Part shown: piece by piece, positions 14,801-29,800 of the stretch
Numbering within the stretch: position 1 is the stretch's first letter
Layout: every line of letters begins with the position of its first letter
Notes under the pieces: generated by a model
The model's input: the letters and a program-made list of their open reading frames with translations, nothing else
Databases searched by the model: none
What the model was told of the DNA's origin: nothing
Assembly (NCBI RefSeq): GCF_024713945.1
Contig: NC_134678.1
Location: 4,340,001-4,404,000 of the forward strand
DNA length: 64,000 nucleotides
Reading direction: 5' to 3'
From: Dermatophagoides farinae
Lineage: Eukaryota > Arthropoda > Arachnida > Sarcoptiformes > Pyroglyphidae
Translations under genes and position numbers: made by a program

Positions 14801-17800
14801 ATTTAGTAATGAAATCAATTTCACGAGAATTTTTCTTTCTATCTATGCACATAAACAGCCTACTAAAGAATCTGGTGTAATCATCAATCTGAGTCATATT
14901 TTTGTTGTTATGTTGTTCTCTAGAGTCCAATATTTTTTTTTGTTATCGATTATGTGAATAACAAATAATGTCTTATTATAAACAATAGAAAAAAATGTCG
15001 CCATCATCAACATCATCTTTGGTCATACAAAATGATATCAATTGTTTTTTCTCCAAACAAAAAAAAAATGACAATGAATTAATGTTATATAAAAAAACAA
15101 AATGAATTGTTTTTATTTTGCCGATTTGTAAAACAAGGAATCAACAAGATACTAGAACCAATACCTCTTGTATGTGACATATGGATACCAGAAATATATG
15201 TTTGTCTTGCTGCTTGTACATAGTCAAAAGAATGATGCCTAAGAATTTCAAATAAAAAATTTTTTTTCCGATAGTTGTCTTGTCAATTATCAATTTTTTT
15301 TTTTTCAATATAAGTGAGCATAAAATGATTATTCCAATTTGTTATATAAATATCAATTTTTGAATAGAATTATTGAATGTTTTGATTCGCTTTTATTTGT
15401 GTTGTTAAACACTGTTTTTTTTTATAAAATAATAGAAATATTGATAATTTTTTCTGTTGTTATTCTAATTGGATACATAAAAATATCATCAACTAAACTA
15501 TAGCAACCATCTAAATTGATGGGCTATATGAGCGGATAGACAAAAAGCAATTATATTGTGTTCAATGAATGTCATCATTTGAGAAAAATAATATAAAATA
15601 ATAATTTGTCAATTGACAATTGGAAATTGACTTAATCAATCACACAACAACACATTTTTTTTGTGCAACATTGTATTGCAAATTGGTAACTGAGCAACAA
15701 AAGGATAATTCTGGATTGATTCTGTGAAATGATGATTTGAAAAAAATAGAATGATTTTCAATATATGCCACACAAAACATTGATCATTAGCCATAACCAA
15801 TCGATTGATTGATTGATTTTGGTTCAGTCTAAATTCAAAAACTAGACCATCATTCTTAAAGGTAGAATTGGAAAAAAATCGATAATGAATTTCATCTAAA
15901 CAAATTCATACACATACACACACACACACACACCAAGAATTCTTATGTATGGAAAACTTTCCTTAATTCTTTTTTCTTGGCATTTCTTGTTTTTCTCTGA
16001 TAATGATGAAGGTTCGGCTATTTTTCTATTCTTCTTATTTTTTTTCTACCATGCTCATTATTTTTACAGACGTAAATATATTGCCATGCTCATTGCTACA
16101 AGTGCCGCATTTTTTTCAACTATAACCCGCATTATTCTCTATCTCTCTATAGGCCATTTTGTATGCTATGAATGTAATTCATGAATATAACCCGTGTGTT
16201 ATTAGTCACAAAAGTATGGTATTATGATTATTTTGAGTAATGCACACACATCAAGTCCGAATTCAGCATTGAGAATAGATTCAAAAAAAAAAAAAAACAT
16301 CGAGAAACGAAATGTTGGATATGATATAGATTAGAATCAACTTTTGCATAACAAGATTCCTGTATGGTTAGTAGCTTTTTAGTTGCTTTTCGATTCTTTT
16401 TTTCCAGTACTATTCGACAAAATATACATTTACTTATGTGTTTGTATATATAGTGAAACTAAATTTATTTGACTTTCAAATTGGCTCACTTTTTTTTCTA
16501 TCTTATGGTTTCTTTAAGTCTTGTGTTGTCGCCATTCATTGTATGTTATAGTGAATACAACATAAATAGAAAAATAATAAGAATTATAGATAGATAGATA
16601 AAAACAAAATAGTTTGGTTTATCCTTGGTTTTTCTTTTTTTGTTGTTGTTGTTGTTGTTGAATAATTGTTGGTTGCTTTCATTCACAATCATTTTGTTCA
16701 TCAGTTGTTGTGGTTGTCGGTTTCTATAGAAAGAATCGTTACCGTTTTTTATTGGTTGTGTTTATGTTTTTTTTTTTTTTTTTTTTTGATCGAGAAAACT
16801 AATGTGGAATGATGGCCATTCAAAAGAAATATAAACATTGTCTGGCTTGCTGACTGACTAAATCCGTCATACGTCATTCTTATAACGGGGATTTAAATGT
16901 TTAAAATACGAATAAACAGTGTAAAAGGCGCCATTTTTAAATGAAAAGATTGAATTTCAATGTGTTTAGATATTGAAATGTTTTCGATATTTTTTTTCAC
17001 AACTATAATATGAACTATTTATAAACGAAATTCTATCCTAGATTTATTTTAAATTGTTTATTTTATAGCTTAATTTTATGGATTACTATACTCAAAAAAA
17101 AAAACAATTCTAATTAGCCTCAAAAAGGAAAAAAATAATTAATTGATTAATCGTGTTTAGTCTCACGAGATATAAAGAGAACGTTGAAAACCCTAAGGGA
17201 TGAAATTCGCCATTTTACTGAAACAAACCATTCGATTTGTTGACGATTAATAAAATCGATCGATTTGAAGCAAAGGATTCAAAGAGTTAATTTACTTTTT
17301 ATCTTTCTTCTTTTCATGTCGTCATCGTCAACGACAGCAAAATGATGTCAGTTGTAATTGGGTTCTGCCATGCGAAATTCATGTAATCGATTGATTAATT
17401 GATTAAAAGTTAAGATGTTGCTTGCTTGCTTGTCTGAAAAAGAACAGATAGAAGAAGAATGAAAAGCAAAAATAAATAAACTCCTGATGATAGAATGGAC
17501 AAATGAATCGGACAAGACACGTGGTGCTATTGACACAATGATAATTAATTCCCAATCTTTCTATTGACAGTATTGAATTGAAATGATCGATTCTATTCGA
17601 TTCGAGAACATCAACTCAAAATAGACATCAGCCAAAAACACCACAGGCAATATATATTTTTTTTGCCTTTTTTTTCTTTATTTTTCTCATCTGCCTTCAT
17701 GTACATTCTTGACGAAAAATATTTTGTCTAGAATGGAATATATAAATCTCAATGTTTGTATCCCTAGTATTGTCACGAACATTCGCCGTCATTGGTCATA

Positions 17801-20800
17801 TACATTGATTTCATTAATAGCAACAGTGGGTGTGTGTGTATGTGTGTATTTATGTTTGTATCTATTCAGCGATGGTCATCCTAGAACAAAAAAAAAGCAG
17901 CAAACACATCAAAAAACATGGAATGAATCCGAAAAACACAATGAACAAACAAAACCAAACAATTTAACTGTCATTAGCTTATTAGTTTCTTATTATTAGT
18001 TTGCTTTTGCCATAATATTTCCAATATTTTGACTTTGAGATTTGCCTCTTTTTTTCTAGTTATTGTTTACAACGCAATTTATCTAAACATATTTCATTTC
18101 CTAACATTTATTCCATATTTCCGTCCGTTCGATTGTCTATTTGGTCATTTTGCTACTCGCTGCGGATGACACACCCGAAAATTTATTGGACTCATCTTCC
18201 AGTGTGTTTTTTTTCTGTATTCTTGCAAACTACAAAAACACGATGATTTGTACGATTGTATATTTTCACAATGAAACTTGATTTTGTACATTTGAAGGAA
18301 AAAACTGACGATCAACAACAATCATTCGGATTTTTTTTTCTCTCTTTCGCTTTGTTTTGATTATCGTGTTATTATGAGCCACGTATGGTAGCTTTTTGCA
18401 ATTTATGTGTTCCATATAATATGGCCAAAATAATTCTAAACCAAATTCTGTCCCAAAAACAAGATCATTTTCGAATTTGCAAATTCGAATATTTTTCTTT
18501 TCAGGCTTTTATCCTAATAACTCATCAACTAACATTACAATCAACAATCGAAAAACTTGGCTTTGACCAAAAATAAAAAAAAATTGTAATCTCACTCAAT
18601 TGATTTGCAATCAAAATGGACATTTCTTTGTATTCTACCTGTGTCTAGCATGTGTGTATATATGTGTTTGGATATAAAAATCGTTTCAAACTCATACAAA
18701 ATTTCAATGAACAATCATTTCATAAGTCCATATGTTTGATCCATTTATTTATGTGAATTTAAACGGTCGCCATTCCGATGAGACAGAAATTTTTATTCCT
18801 TTGAAAAGAGTTTTTTAGCTCATCATGAGATTCAACAAGACTATCAAACATTTAATACACATGCTCATCAATCAATCATTTATTTATTTATTTTTTCGAC
18901 TTGATACTCATTTCCGCTTTTAGAATTTGAATTTCTATACTTGTCGCATACTTTTCTTATTTGGAAAATCATCTTCTTAAACATCAGAAAATTTTTTCGG
19001 TATTCGAAACTTTTTTCGTTTACTTCTCTTGTTATTATCATAGTCAACCATAGCTACATACACCGGGATAGAAAAAAAAATTTGTGATAGGCCAAGATGA
19101 TGACAATGATGATGGTCGATAGGATTATTATCTTGACTACCGAATCACACGACAAATTAACATTTAGCTACTACATATGTTGTTGTTGTTGTTTTCCTTT
19201 ACTTTCGATTATTGTCAAATTAGAGTTTCTAATTTTATCTGATTATATTTGTTGTATTTCTTTCTTTTTCTATCTTTTTCATTCTGTATACGAAATCATT
19301 CACTCAACGAATCAGTCATTTCCATCATTACCAAATCTCTTTTTTCCAGACATAAGTAGTATGGAACCAGAAGCCAATCGACTTTCATTTATATAAACAA
19401 ACAGCAATATAGTTTGATACAAATCACATTGGCGGCTAATTACATTCTTGTGTCGTTTTTGAACATATATAAGATACTATCTTGGTGATGTGTGTTAACC
19501 AGTATGATGATTTGATATTCATTTGTCTGTCTATATTTGTATGTAATTCGAAATGTTCCGTATTTTTGTTTATTTGTTTGTTTTCATCCTGATTCCGGAT
19601 TCACACCTAAACTTTTTTTCTGTTTTTTTTATTTCCTTTATTCATCCAAAGTTTTGGCTTTGAAACTTGAAGCTGAATGAATTTTGATCCGCCATCCACA
19701 TGTTACTTGGTTTTTACCCCTCTTTTAATTTCAAATACACATTCAGTATCACTTTTGATGTGTTCTATTGGTGTTTTCTGCTGTTTTTTTCCAGATTTCG
19801 TTGATGCCAAGTTTTTTTTTCTATTTGGTATAACGAGACACGAGACTATGGAAAAGAGGAAGCCAATTTAAATTTTATTTGAATTAAATTCAAATCTGAA
19901 ATGAATGAGATCGTTCAAACGAATTGAAACAAGCCATACAGTATCTAGTTATAAATATGACAACGACAATGACGAAAGAATCTAAGGAAACCAATGAAAA
20001 AAAAATTCTGGGCTCCATACATGTGGTATAAGGATTTTGAATAAATAAAAATGTAAATTTTAAGTTGCAATTATTTATTTATCTCTCTTCTAGATGTTTT
20101 TCTCATTTTTCGTTCAAGACAGATGAATGAATCAGGGATGAATCGTATTTATTTTTCATGTAGCTAAAGTTTGTATTTGGTTTTTCATATTTAAATCTAA
20201 AAAACAGAATGTTAGATTCTACAGCGATATAAATATATATATTTCGTATAGATTTTGATGAAATGGATCAACCGACGACATGTTATATTATGGCAGCAGA
20301 AAAATACTGTTTTTTCTCTCTCACTGTGTATACAATTGTGACATTCATGTGTGAAGAAAAAGCTAAGGGCCTTGTCATGTTGTCTGGTATATGAATAGAT
20401 TAATGGAGCTCATATCTTGAATCATCATCATCATAGTGATGATGGTAGATGAATGCGATAAATCTACTCTCTCATAAAAAAATCTTAGGTTCGAAAGAAA
20501 TGAAATGAAATGAAATTTCTGTGGTTCAACCCGGATTCAAATATTATATTCTTTTTATTGAGCCAAGCTTAAGATGAAAAATTTGTTCAATGTTCACCAC
20601 ACCAGTCCCATAGACTTATTTCACACTTGGTTTGTTTAGCTTTGTCTTCTGCTCGACTATTGCGGCTATTCATTTCGAAAAATGATTCAAACTCATATTT
20701 TAATTATCAAAGCGATTTAAGGTAGTTGCGTAGTTTTGGTGCAATTAAACCAAAAAAACAAAAGGAAAAATTTCATTTTTTCACGCACAATTTCCGTGAC

Positions 20801-23800
20801 CAACTACATTTTATATTCCAGTGGAAAAAAACTATCCCAACCCCTTATGAAGTAAAAAAAAAGATTGATCGACAAATATGAAGTTGATGATCATCGAGGT
20901 TCTATCCGAACTCGATACAGTAGCATCACAATCACAAATGTATGATCATATGGCCATAAATGCTTGAATGGCCATGTCTGGTCAGATAATGTTTGTCGAT
21001 AAATTATCGAAAATGATCTCTATGACAAATTTATAAGAATGTGATCCAGTAGAGATCTTTTTTTTCAATTTTGTTAAAATCATTCCTTTGTTACTGTTGT
21101 TATTGCGAATTTGTTGTCAATTCAATTTACTAGTTACCCATGTCAGGGAATTGTACTGACTGAATGATCATTATGTTATAATTGTCTAACATGTTATGAT
21201 TAAATTCCAAATTGCATTCAATTTGCATCAATCGAATTGATTTCCATATTTTCGATATATCCATATTCTTACTGGTAGAATTACAATCTCTGCCTGTCTA
21301 TCTTATTGAAACTCATTCACACCATATGGATATGATATGATAACTTTCAATCATAATGATCATAAAATGATGACCATTGATTTTATATTTACTAGATAGT
21401 TATCATGTTTAGATGTGGTAACCAATCCACTAATCATATCTAACATATTATATCGTATAAGGGTAACAGCAACCATAACAACGATAGCAACCAGATAGAT
21501 AGTGTGCATGTATAATTAATTAGTTTGTCCATGTCCGACATTCACATATACACAAATATCCATAACATTCATGTGAGAATTATTCGTGACTTAATTGAAT
21601 CAAATTTGGCTTACCAATTTTTTTTCTGCTCTAATTTTGCTGCCATGAATCATGTTATCGAATATATGACCACGTTTTTTTTCATAGGAATATTTCGACA
21701 ATATTTCGAGCAAAAAGAATATTCTATTTGATTGTATTTTGTGGTTGATCATATGTGAAGAATGAATGAATGGCCATCAAAAATATGGATACATAGAAAT
21801 ATAAATTTACTCCGTTCACTTTTCTCATACATAAACCGACTTTCATCTTTTAATTGTTAATAGAATTTATTATTATTATGGTCATCATAGCATCATTTTT
21901 TTTTGGCCAACCTTATGTGGAAAACAAAAAGTATAACCTAAAGGCTAAACACGTTCACATATAAGTTGCAATTAACCACCATTAGTAATAACAACCATTC
22001 CATATCTCTCCTCATTCATCCACACACCTACACACAAAGAATCTAATAAAAGAAACATCAAATGCACTCACACTCGTATCGACACTCATAAAAAATTAAG
22101 CAATTTTTTTTCATTCTTTAAAATTCTTTCTTTTACTACTACTATAACCGAATCATTCACGCGCAATCAAGATTGAATTAGTATCGATATTTGTGTAAAA
22201 AAAAGTCTATTGTTATACCCGCTAGTTTCACCAGAGTTTTTCTCGTTTTTTATTGTGATTCTATACTGTTTTAATTTTTTTTTTCGTTCCTTCAGCACCC
22301 ACCTTATAGTAGATTAATTGATCATCTTCATCAATACATTGCATTATATCGATTTTAAATTGGCATAACTTTTACTCTTACTATTGCCAACTGTAGGTAG
22401 ACAATAAAAAAACCTATACCTTTCATTTTTTCCGGGTTAGAAAAAATGATTTGAACTTTTATTATTATTATTATTATGTTCACATTACTTGAATTTGAAA
22501 ATCGATTTTTTTTATCATATTTATTGTTATCGATCCATTGATTATTCTTGAATTACCATTATTACTATTCATATGATTTAGTATTGTGAATTGTTTGTAT
22601 TATATCGATTATATACCATATGATGATGAATAACCATTTTGGAAATTTAGAAAAAAAAATGGTTTCACTTGGAAAAATTATCATCATGGTTAACAGAGTT
22701 TTTTCCCTTTAAACTTTCTTTCTCATCCTGGAAATCTGAAGAATATACCGATGAATTATCATTATCTATGAGAGACATATGAAAGTATAAAAAAAACAAC
22801 AACAACTAGATTAAGATTTTTTTTTGCTTTACTTAATTCTTTTTTTTTTTTTTGAATCTTTGTTGGCATGGCTAGGGCCAAAGATGAATATACCATATGA
22901 AAACGATTGTGCTTAACCCATTCACGACCAAGCGTCACATATGTGTGCCACTCAAATTTTCCACAATAGACCAGCGGCTCATATATGAGCCACAAGCATA
23001 TCCTTTTTTTGTTTGGCTATAACTTTTTCAGTTTTATTCCGAGATGTTTCATACTTTGTGCATTTGAAGAAGAATGCTTGATTAATATCTGGGCCAACTG
23101 GTCTCTGGATCAGAAAAGTGTTTTTGAGACAAGGTCATGTCAAATACAGACATATCATAAGTCAGTTGTTGACTATCATGGAATGGTCTTTAAAATGAAT
23201 TTATAGAATATTAATTTGCCAAACGATAAAGTATGCGATAATCTAAATGTAAAAGATAAATTGTTCTGGTGATTTGTGTTGATCTTCGACGATTATGTAC
23301 AGATAAACACTAGTTATCAATTTATCGACGACATGGATGGAGAACTCAGATCACCTTATATTTGGAAATTAGAGATTTATTTCTCAAAGAATGTTTACTG
23401 AAAATATGATTGGTTTTAAAATCAAAAATTTGACCAATATCGCAAAAATTCATCTTTTTTCTTTTATTATAATGCCATTAATAATTACATGTAAAATAAA
23501 GTTTTTTTTATATTCATGTCAATTGTATTTTTTTTGTTTTGTTTTTTTATTTTGATTATTATTGTCTGATTATACTCTTGATTTGCAAAATTCAAAATTT
23601 TTTCATCTTAATCAGACAGTTATTCAGGCTTTTGGATTCATTCATTCAAATTATATATATGAATTATGCGCATTCTCAAATAGAAGGATAATAAAAAAAT
23701 TCGAATTTGAATGATTCGAATCTTTGGATGTTTGAATTACCTTTGTAACAAGTGTCATTTTATGAAACAACTTTCAATTCAAATATTACAATTTACATCA

Positions 23801-26800
23801 CTAATATTGATCAAATTTAAACGTGAAAATGTATTTAAGAAGTGGTAAAAGTAAAAGAACAGCGCCAGAATCAAAAAAATCTTTCCAAATATTTGAAATT
23901 GAACAAAATATCGATGAAATATCTAGTGATGATTCAACTGGTATCAACTCTGAAAATGAATCCTGTGAATCATCTATGTCTTCAGATTTGGAAGAAAGTA
24001 ATATGACAGAAAGTGATGGAGAATCTACCGAAATAGATGAATCAACAAATGAAGATGAAGATGCAAATGACGATTGGTTGGACGTTGAAAAAATACCCGA
24101 AATATTTGATTTCAATGGATGTGAAGGTGTAAAACAAAATTGGCCATCAAATATTGCACCATTCGAAGCATTTTCATTAATTTTTGATAATGTTTTGGTA
24201 GAAAAAATTGTCAAATGGACGAATCACAAAGCTAAAATTCTTCGTTCAAGTCGTACAAGCCGACAATCAACTATGCGTATGTGGAAAGACACTGACGCTC
24301 AAGAGATGAAGAAATTCTTAGGAGTGTGTATCGTCATGGGAAATGTCAAAATGCCATCTTTGAGACATTATTGGGCCACTAACTTTATATATAATCATCC
24401 GTTTTTCGGCAGATTTATCAGCCGCAATCGATTTGAAGCAATACTACGTTGTTTATCATTTTATGATAATACCGATGATACATCCAACAGATTACATAAA
24501 ATCAAAAATGTTGTTGAACATATTGTGACTAACATCCAAGAAATATATTCTCCAGGCCGGAATTTATCATTGGATGAAGCATTGCTTCTTTGGCGTGGAC
24601 GATTATTTTTCCGCCAATATATTCCAAACAAAGCTGCAAAGTACGGAATCAAATTGTATGAATTATCAACACCAAACGGTTTCATTTTGAACATATTAAT
24701 CTACGAAGGAAAAGGAACAGTATACAATCAAAGTTCGAGTCATGCACATGGTGTGGTTCAAAAATTAATGGATCCATATTTAAATAAAGGTCATGTCGTT
24801 TATATTGATAATTTTTATACAAGTGTAAATTTGGCTGAATCACTACTGCAACAAAAGACTCATATTGTAGGCACTTTGCGGAAGAACAGAAAATTCAACC
24901 CAAAGGAAGTGATCAATAAAAAACTTGCAAAAGGTGAATCAGTCTGGAAACGCAAAGGAAATGTTGTTGTCGGCAAATGGAAGGACAAACGGGAAGTTTG
25001 TATGATTTCCACATATCATGAATTCAAAATGGTGAATTGGAAAAATAGCCGTGGCATTGAATCCATGAAACCAAACATCATTATTGATTATAATCAATTC
25101 ATGGCCGGTGTTGATAGAGCAGATCAAATGATGTCTTATTATTCAACACCACGAAAAACAGTTAGATGGTACATCAAATTGTTTTTCCATTTATTTGACA
25201 TGTGTATTTGGAATAGCATGATCATATTTAAAAAAGTCACTGGTAAAAAAATCTCATATCTTAATTTTAGAGATGAACTGACTAAATCTTTACTCGAATC
25301 CAATCAAAATACAAGCAATGATAACATGTTTGCTTCACATTATTTAAAAAAAATCAAAACGTGTACGCTGTCGCAAACAACTAACATCTTATAAATTAGC
25401 AGTTCAAACAAAACTTCGGACTCTGTCCAACTTTACTTCTCGTTCATTTTTCAGTTTTTTACGTGTTTTTGAATTCCGGCTCTTTGTTGGCAAAGAGCTA
25501 TCCATGACCAGTGGCTATGAGCCGGGAGGAAAATGAATAAATCAAAATGTAACAATGAAATAGGTGAAGCCAATAACAAAAAATTATGCAATAAAAAAAC
25601 GATTGTGCTTAATTAAGTGAGTTGATAAGTTTTACGTTATTTTTCAGTCACTGAATTTTTTTGGTACATTTAGGCTGAGCATATCCTACCAATAAATCAA
25701 ATTGGTCTTCGGAGACAACCGAATCGAATTCAGAGAGCGAAAAGAAGAGAGAAATAAATGCCAACAGCATTAATTTCATCATCGTCAATAAATTAATAAA
25801 ATCCACTTGGATTTACTTTCGACTTTTTTTTTGTTGGTGAAGTTGGGCCCTGTAAATGAATGATCGCGTGGGATTTTTTTTCTTGACTAAACGCCAATAT
25901 ATACAGACATGACAAGACAATCAATAAATTGTCCTTAACCAGCATTTACGATTATCTCTGCAGGCTTTTTTTTAGTTTTTTCTTTTGCCACTTTTGTTTC
26001 CGGTGTTTAACGCCCTGTTCTAATTGAACTAATTTTTTATCTCATCTCTGAAATGAATGATTTGTTTTGTTTGACAAGGAGAGAAATAGAATGGAAAAAA
26101 TTGTTCGATATACAATAGAATTAAATATTCTTTTCATTTCATTTCATTTATTTTTTTCAATACACACACAGGTTGTTCTGCCTTGAAATTAATTTCGGTC
26201 AATGTACCTACGATGGTAGTAATGGGTCAACCAGTATGGCTTAATTGTAGCTATGACCTTGAAAATGAAGAATTATATTCAATCAAATGGTATCATTGGA
26301 ATGCCGATTCTGAAGCTAAAGGAGAATTTTATCGTTGGATACCGAAAGATTCACCACCCGGACAAATGTTTCAAATGGAAGGAATCTATTTGGATGTAAG
26401 TTTGAAAATGAATTTTTTTTCCTCTCTCAAAATATTTCACTATTTTTGATTTGGATTCCGATTGAAATTGTTAAAAAAAATTATATGTTACACTTGTTCG
26501 ATTAGAAAATAGAATTACAATGTGTACACTGTTTGATTTCCGACAATTATATAATATTAGACGATGATTAAGATAATAGGTTCACTCATAAATTACGTGC
26601 AATTAGATTAATGATGATATGTGTGTGTGTGTGTGTGATAAAGTGAAAATTCAGATCCATTTTGGTGATTGATCTATGGCCATCCATTATCGTTGTACAC
26701 ACATTGGATATATGTATGTATGAACAAAATATTGGAGCTTATCATTAGATCATATTTTTTTTAAACGATTTGAAATAAAAAAAAATTTTAAATCGAGATT

Positions 26801-29800
26801 CACTATTCTTTTGGATTATGTTATCGTCAACGCCTGTTTTTTTTTTCTCTCTGGTTCTGTGTTCAGCCTTTATTCAGAGGTGGCAACTTTTTCATTAATC
26901 TTTTGGCATCAGAGATTGTTGAAAGAAAAGTTTAATAATAATGGCAAACACACACACACACACAATACGAATGATGTCAGTACCCGCACAACGATCACCA
27001 TTAATTTTAATGTGTGTGTGTGTGTGTGTGTTACTGTTACTTGGACCATTGAATTCACATTTAACACACATTTTTTTGGCACTTGTTTAAATGTAATATT
27101 TTTTTCTTTTTTTTGGTCTGTAACAAGACAATAATAATAAAAAAAAGGGACAGAGAATATATTGGTTTTTAATTAAAAATCATTCCAAACAACAACCATG
27201 AATTGTTGTCAATGAATGATCTAAACAATATCTGAATCATTTGTTTTAATAGTCACAACCCCACAAATGTTTTTTTTTCATTTCTGACTGTCTGTCTGAA
27301 ATCCGATATTCAATTATGGCCGTCAATTTGATTATATCACACAAAAAAAAATTGTGGAAAGAATTTTTCCAAAAAAAAAATCTCATTTTTGTCCATGTGT
27401 GTTTTTTTTCTTGATTTTCAATTTTTCTAACAGCTTCAACGATCATCGTTTGGAAATGTCTATCTGACCAAGACTGATGTCTATACAGATGGATCATTTC
27501 GTTGTGAGGTGAGTGAAAAAAAAACCATCAACTTATTTCTGATTCATAATAATCATTCATTTATTTCAGGTGAGCGCCGAAGCACCCAGTTTTCAAACCG
27601 TTCGTAAAGAAAAAGAATTACATATTTACAGTAAGTTTAATTCTCATATATCAATTTTATTTATTATAATTTCATCATTATTATGATTACGTTTAACTTT
27701 GTGATCATTTCTGCAATTGAATGTTCATATTTGTCATATTGATGATTTCATTGATTGTATTATTATTGAATGAATGAAATCTCTGTCAAAGAATTAAAAA
27801 AAAATTCTTAATACCAAAATAGACAGATTTTTTGTTTGCATGTTTTTTTTCGCTTTCATGATGATCAAGTCATGATCGTTTTTTTTTTTTGGGTGTGTGT
27901 GTGAGTGCATTTAATATTAGATTCGATTATGCATTTAAAATGAACAAACACGCGATAAGGCGTGTATATGTTGCAATTTTGCATTTGGTATTGGAAACCA
28001 GGTGCCGGTTTTGGCAGCTGATGATTTGCTGCTGTTCTTTTTTTTTTTTTTTTGCTTGCTTAAGTAATAATAAAACCTATCAAACTGACTGTCCATTCAT
28101 ATATTTGTTATCAGTATAAATTGAGTGAATGAGAAACATTATTTCACACACACACACACATACACAAACAAATTGATTCCAAATAGAAACACTATCAGAT
28201 TAATTAATAGTTATATAATAGCGGAAATTTAAAGGCAATATCTTCATTATCATTTTTTTTAGGACTACACGATCAAAATAAAATTCAATTTTGTTCTAAT
28301 AATATTGACTATGTGAATCGATTTATAGTCAGCAAAATTTTCCACATTATTTAGACCTCCATTTAAGAAAACATGTGGTTTATCATGGAAAGCCTTGTCA
28401 AGCTATAACGATGATATCATAATTTACGAGATGATGATTATCATGTTGCTGTTGTGATTTTCATTTCTCGTAAAGCAAAAATAGTCTTTTTTTTGTTTGT
28501 TTGTTCGAGGTAATTAAAATAATTGATTTGACCGCGACTATTCTCATATCCTAATATGTTTTCTCATTACTGAATTCTTTCTTTTTTTTGTCACTCTTGT
28601 TGAAAAAAATTGTCGTGTTAAATGGGCCGATTTTTTAAACATGTCATCAATATTTGTGGATGTTCTTGTCAAACAAAAAGAATTTTTTTTTTTGAAATCA
28701 AAGCTTGTTTTTGCAATTTTTTACGATGAAAAAAATGACTAATTTAACATTTAGCAATGGTTAGAGAATCACACTTTACGGCTGTCTAACATAGTAAATG
28801 AAATTGTTTTTTCAAAAATTCAGAATTCATTACTACTAGGTTTTCGCTACTTAACTCTATGTTGCCAAATCAATTTTTTTTAGCATGCAAAAAAATTTTA
28901 ATTTTAATTGAAATTCAAAAACATCTTTGAATATTATTATTAGTTTTTTTCTTTGATCTATAATTTGGATTTTTTCCAAGTTCATTCATTCAAGCATTTG
29001 AATTGAGTAATTGTAGTGTTAAAGTGACTGTTATGTAGTTGTGGAGCATACCTTTATTATAAACACTTTTTCTAGTCTTGATTACTTATTTTTTTTCTCT
29101 TGACAATCAATCGATCGTTCGATCATCTTAAAATTTATTAATAGAAAGATTTTTTCCGTTTTTTTTCTGCTGAATATAATGAATGTGTCATTCAAGTGCT
29201 TACACATACATGATTCGCCATTTTTTTTCATTCATTCATGAACTTAGGTATGAATTCGATTCTATTGAGCAAACGAATAAATGAATTTTTTTTCATATTT
29301 TCAACGCAATAATAAATATTGTATCCCAAGTGTTTCAGCAAACATTACTCGATATAACATTTTTGAATCCTGTGAATGTATGTTTGCATGTGTGTGTGTG
29401 TGTGTTTTACTCTTCTCATAGGACTATCTAAAAAAAATAGTTTCTCCTCGAAGCAAAACTAAAAATGAGAATAAAAAAATTTTTCCTGATAAATAATCAT
29501 ATCGATATCGTCCGGTTTCATTGTATTCACAATACAAATTCACTGGCGGTAGCAAACCGTTTTTTGGTGTGGCTGTTTTTATATTAAAAAATCATTTGCA
29601 AACGCATGTAGAAATATTGTATATTAACAATAATGTTTATAATAATAATAACAATAACAATCGAGAATCAAACTCGGAAATCATCATTGCAAATGGAATA
29701 TTCTTTTCGGCTGGTTAAGGCCATCCGAAAAAAATATGGCGACAAAATATACAAAAATCATTACCTCATTCTGTACATACACATATGTGTAGTTCTAAAT

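Larger units (their letters stand above)
5855..26171 (+). other. Very long first intron of the Beat-like gene
   Basis: About 20.3 kb without any recognisable host exon. It contains microsatellites (TTA near 13165-13186, TG near 10526-10545, AC near 15916-15933, CAT runs near 10323 and 10771), long T tracts (7809-7830, 16769-16788) and one piggyBac-type transposon near 22.9-25.6 kb. Open frames here are low-complexity and show no family resemblance. If exon 1 is wrongly assigned, part of this is intergenic. Confidence 0.5.

Noticed and set aside
23801-24214. 137-codon minus-strand frame, Ser-rich
   Set aside because: It is the antisense shadow of the acidic, Ser-rich start of the piggyBac transposase.
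25506-25526. GACCAGTGGCTATGAGCC-GGG as the right terminal repeat of the transposon
   Set aside because: It resembles left subterminal DNA and ends in GGG, but TTAA does not follow, so it cannot be called the true end.
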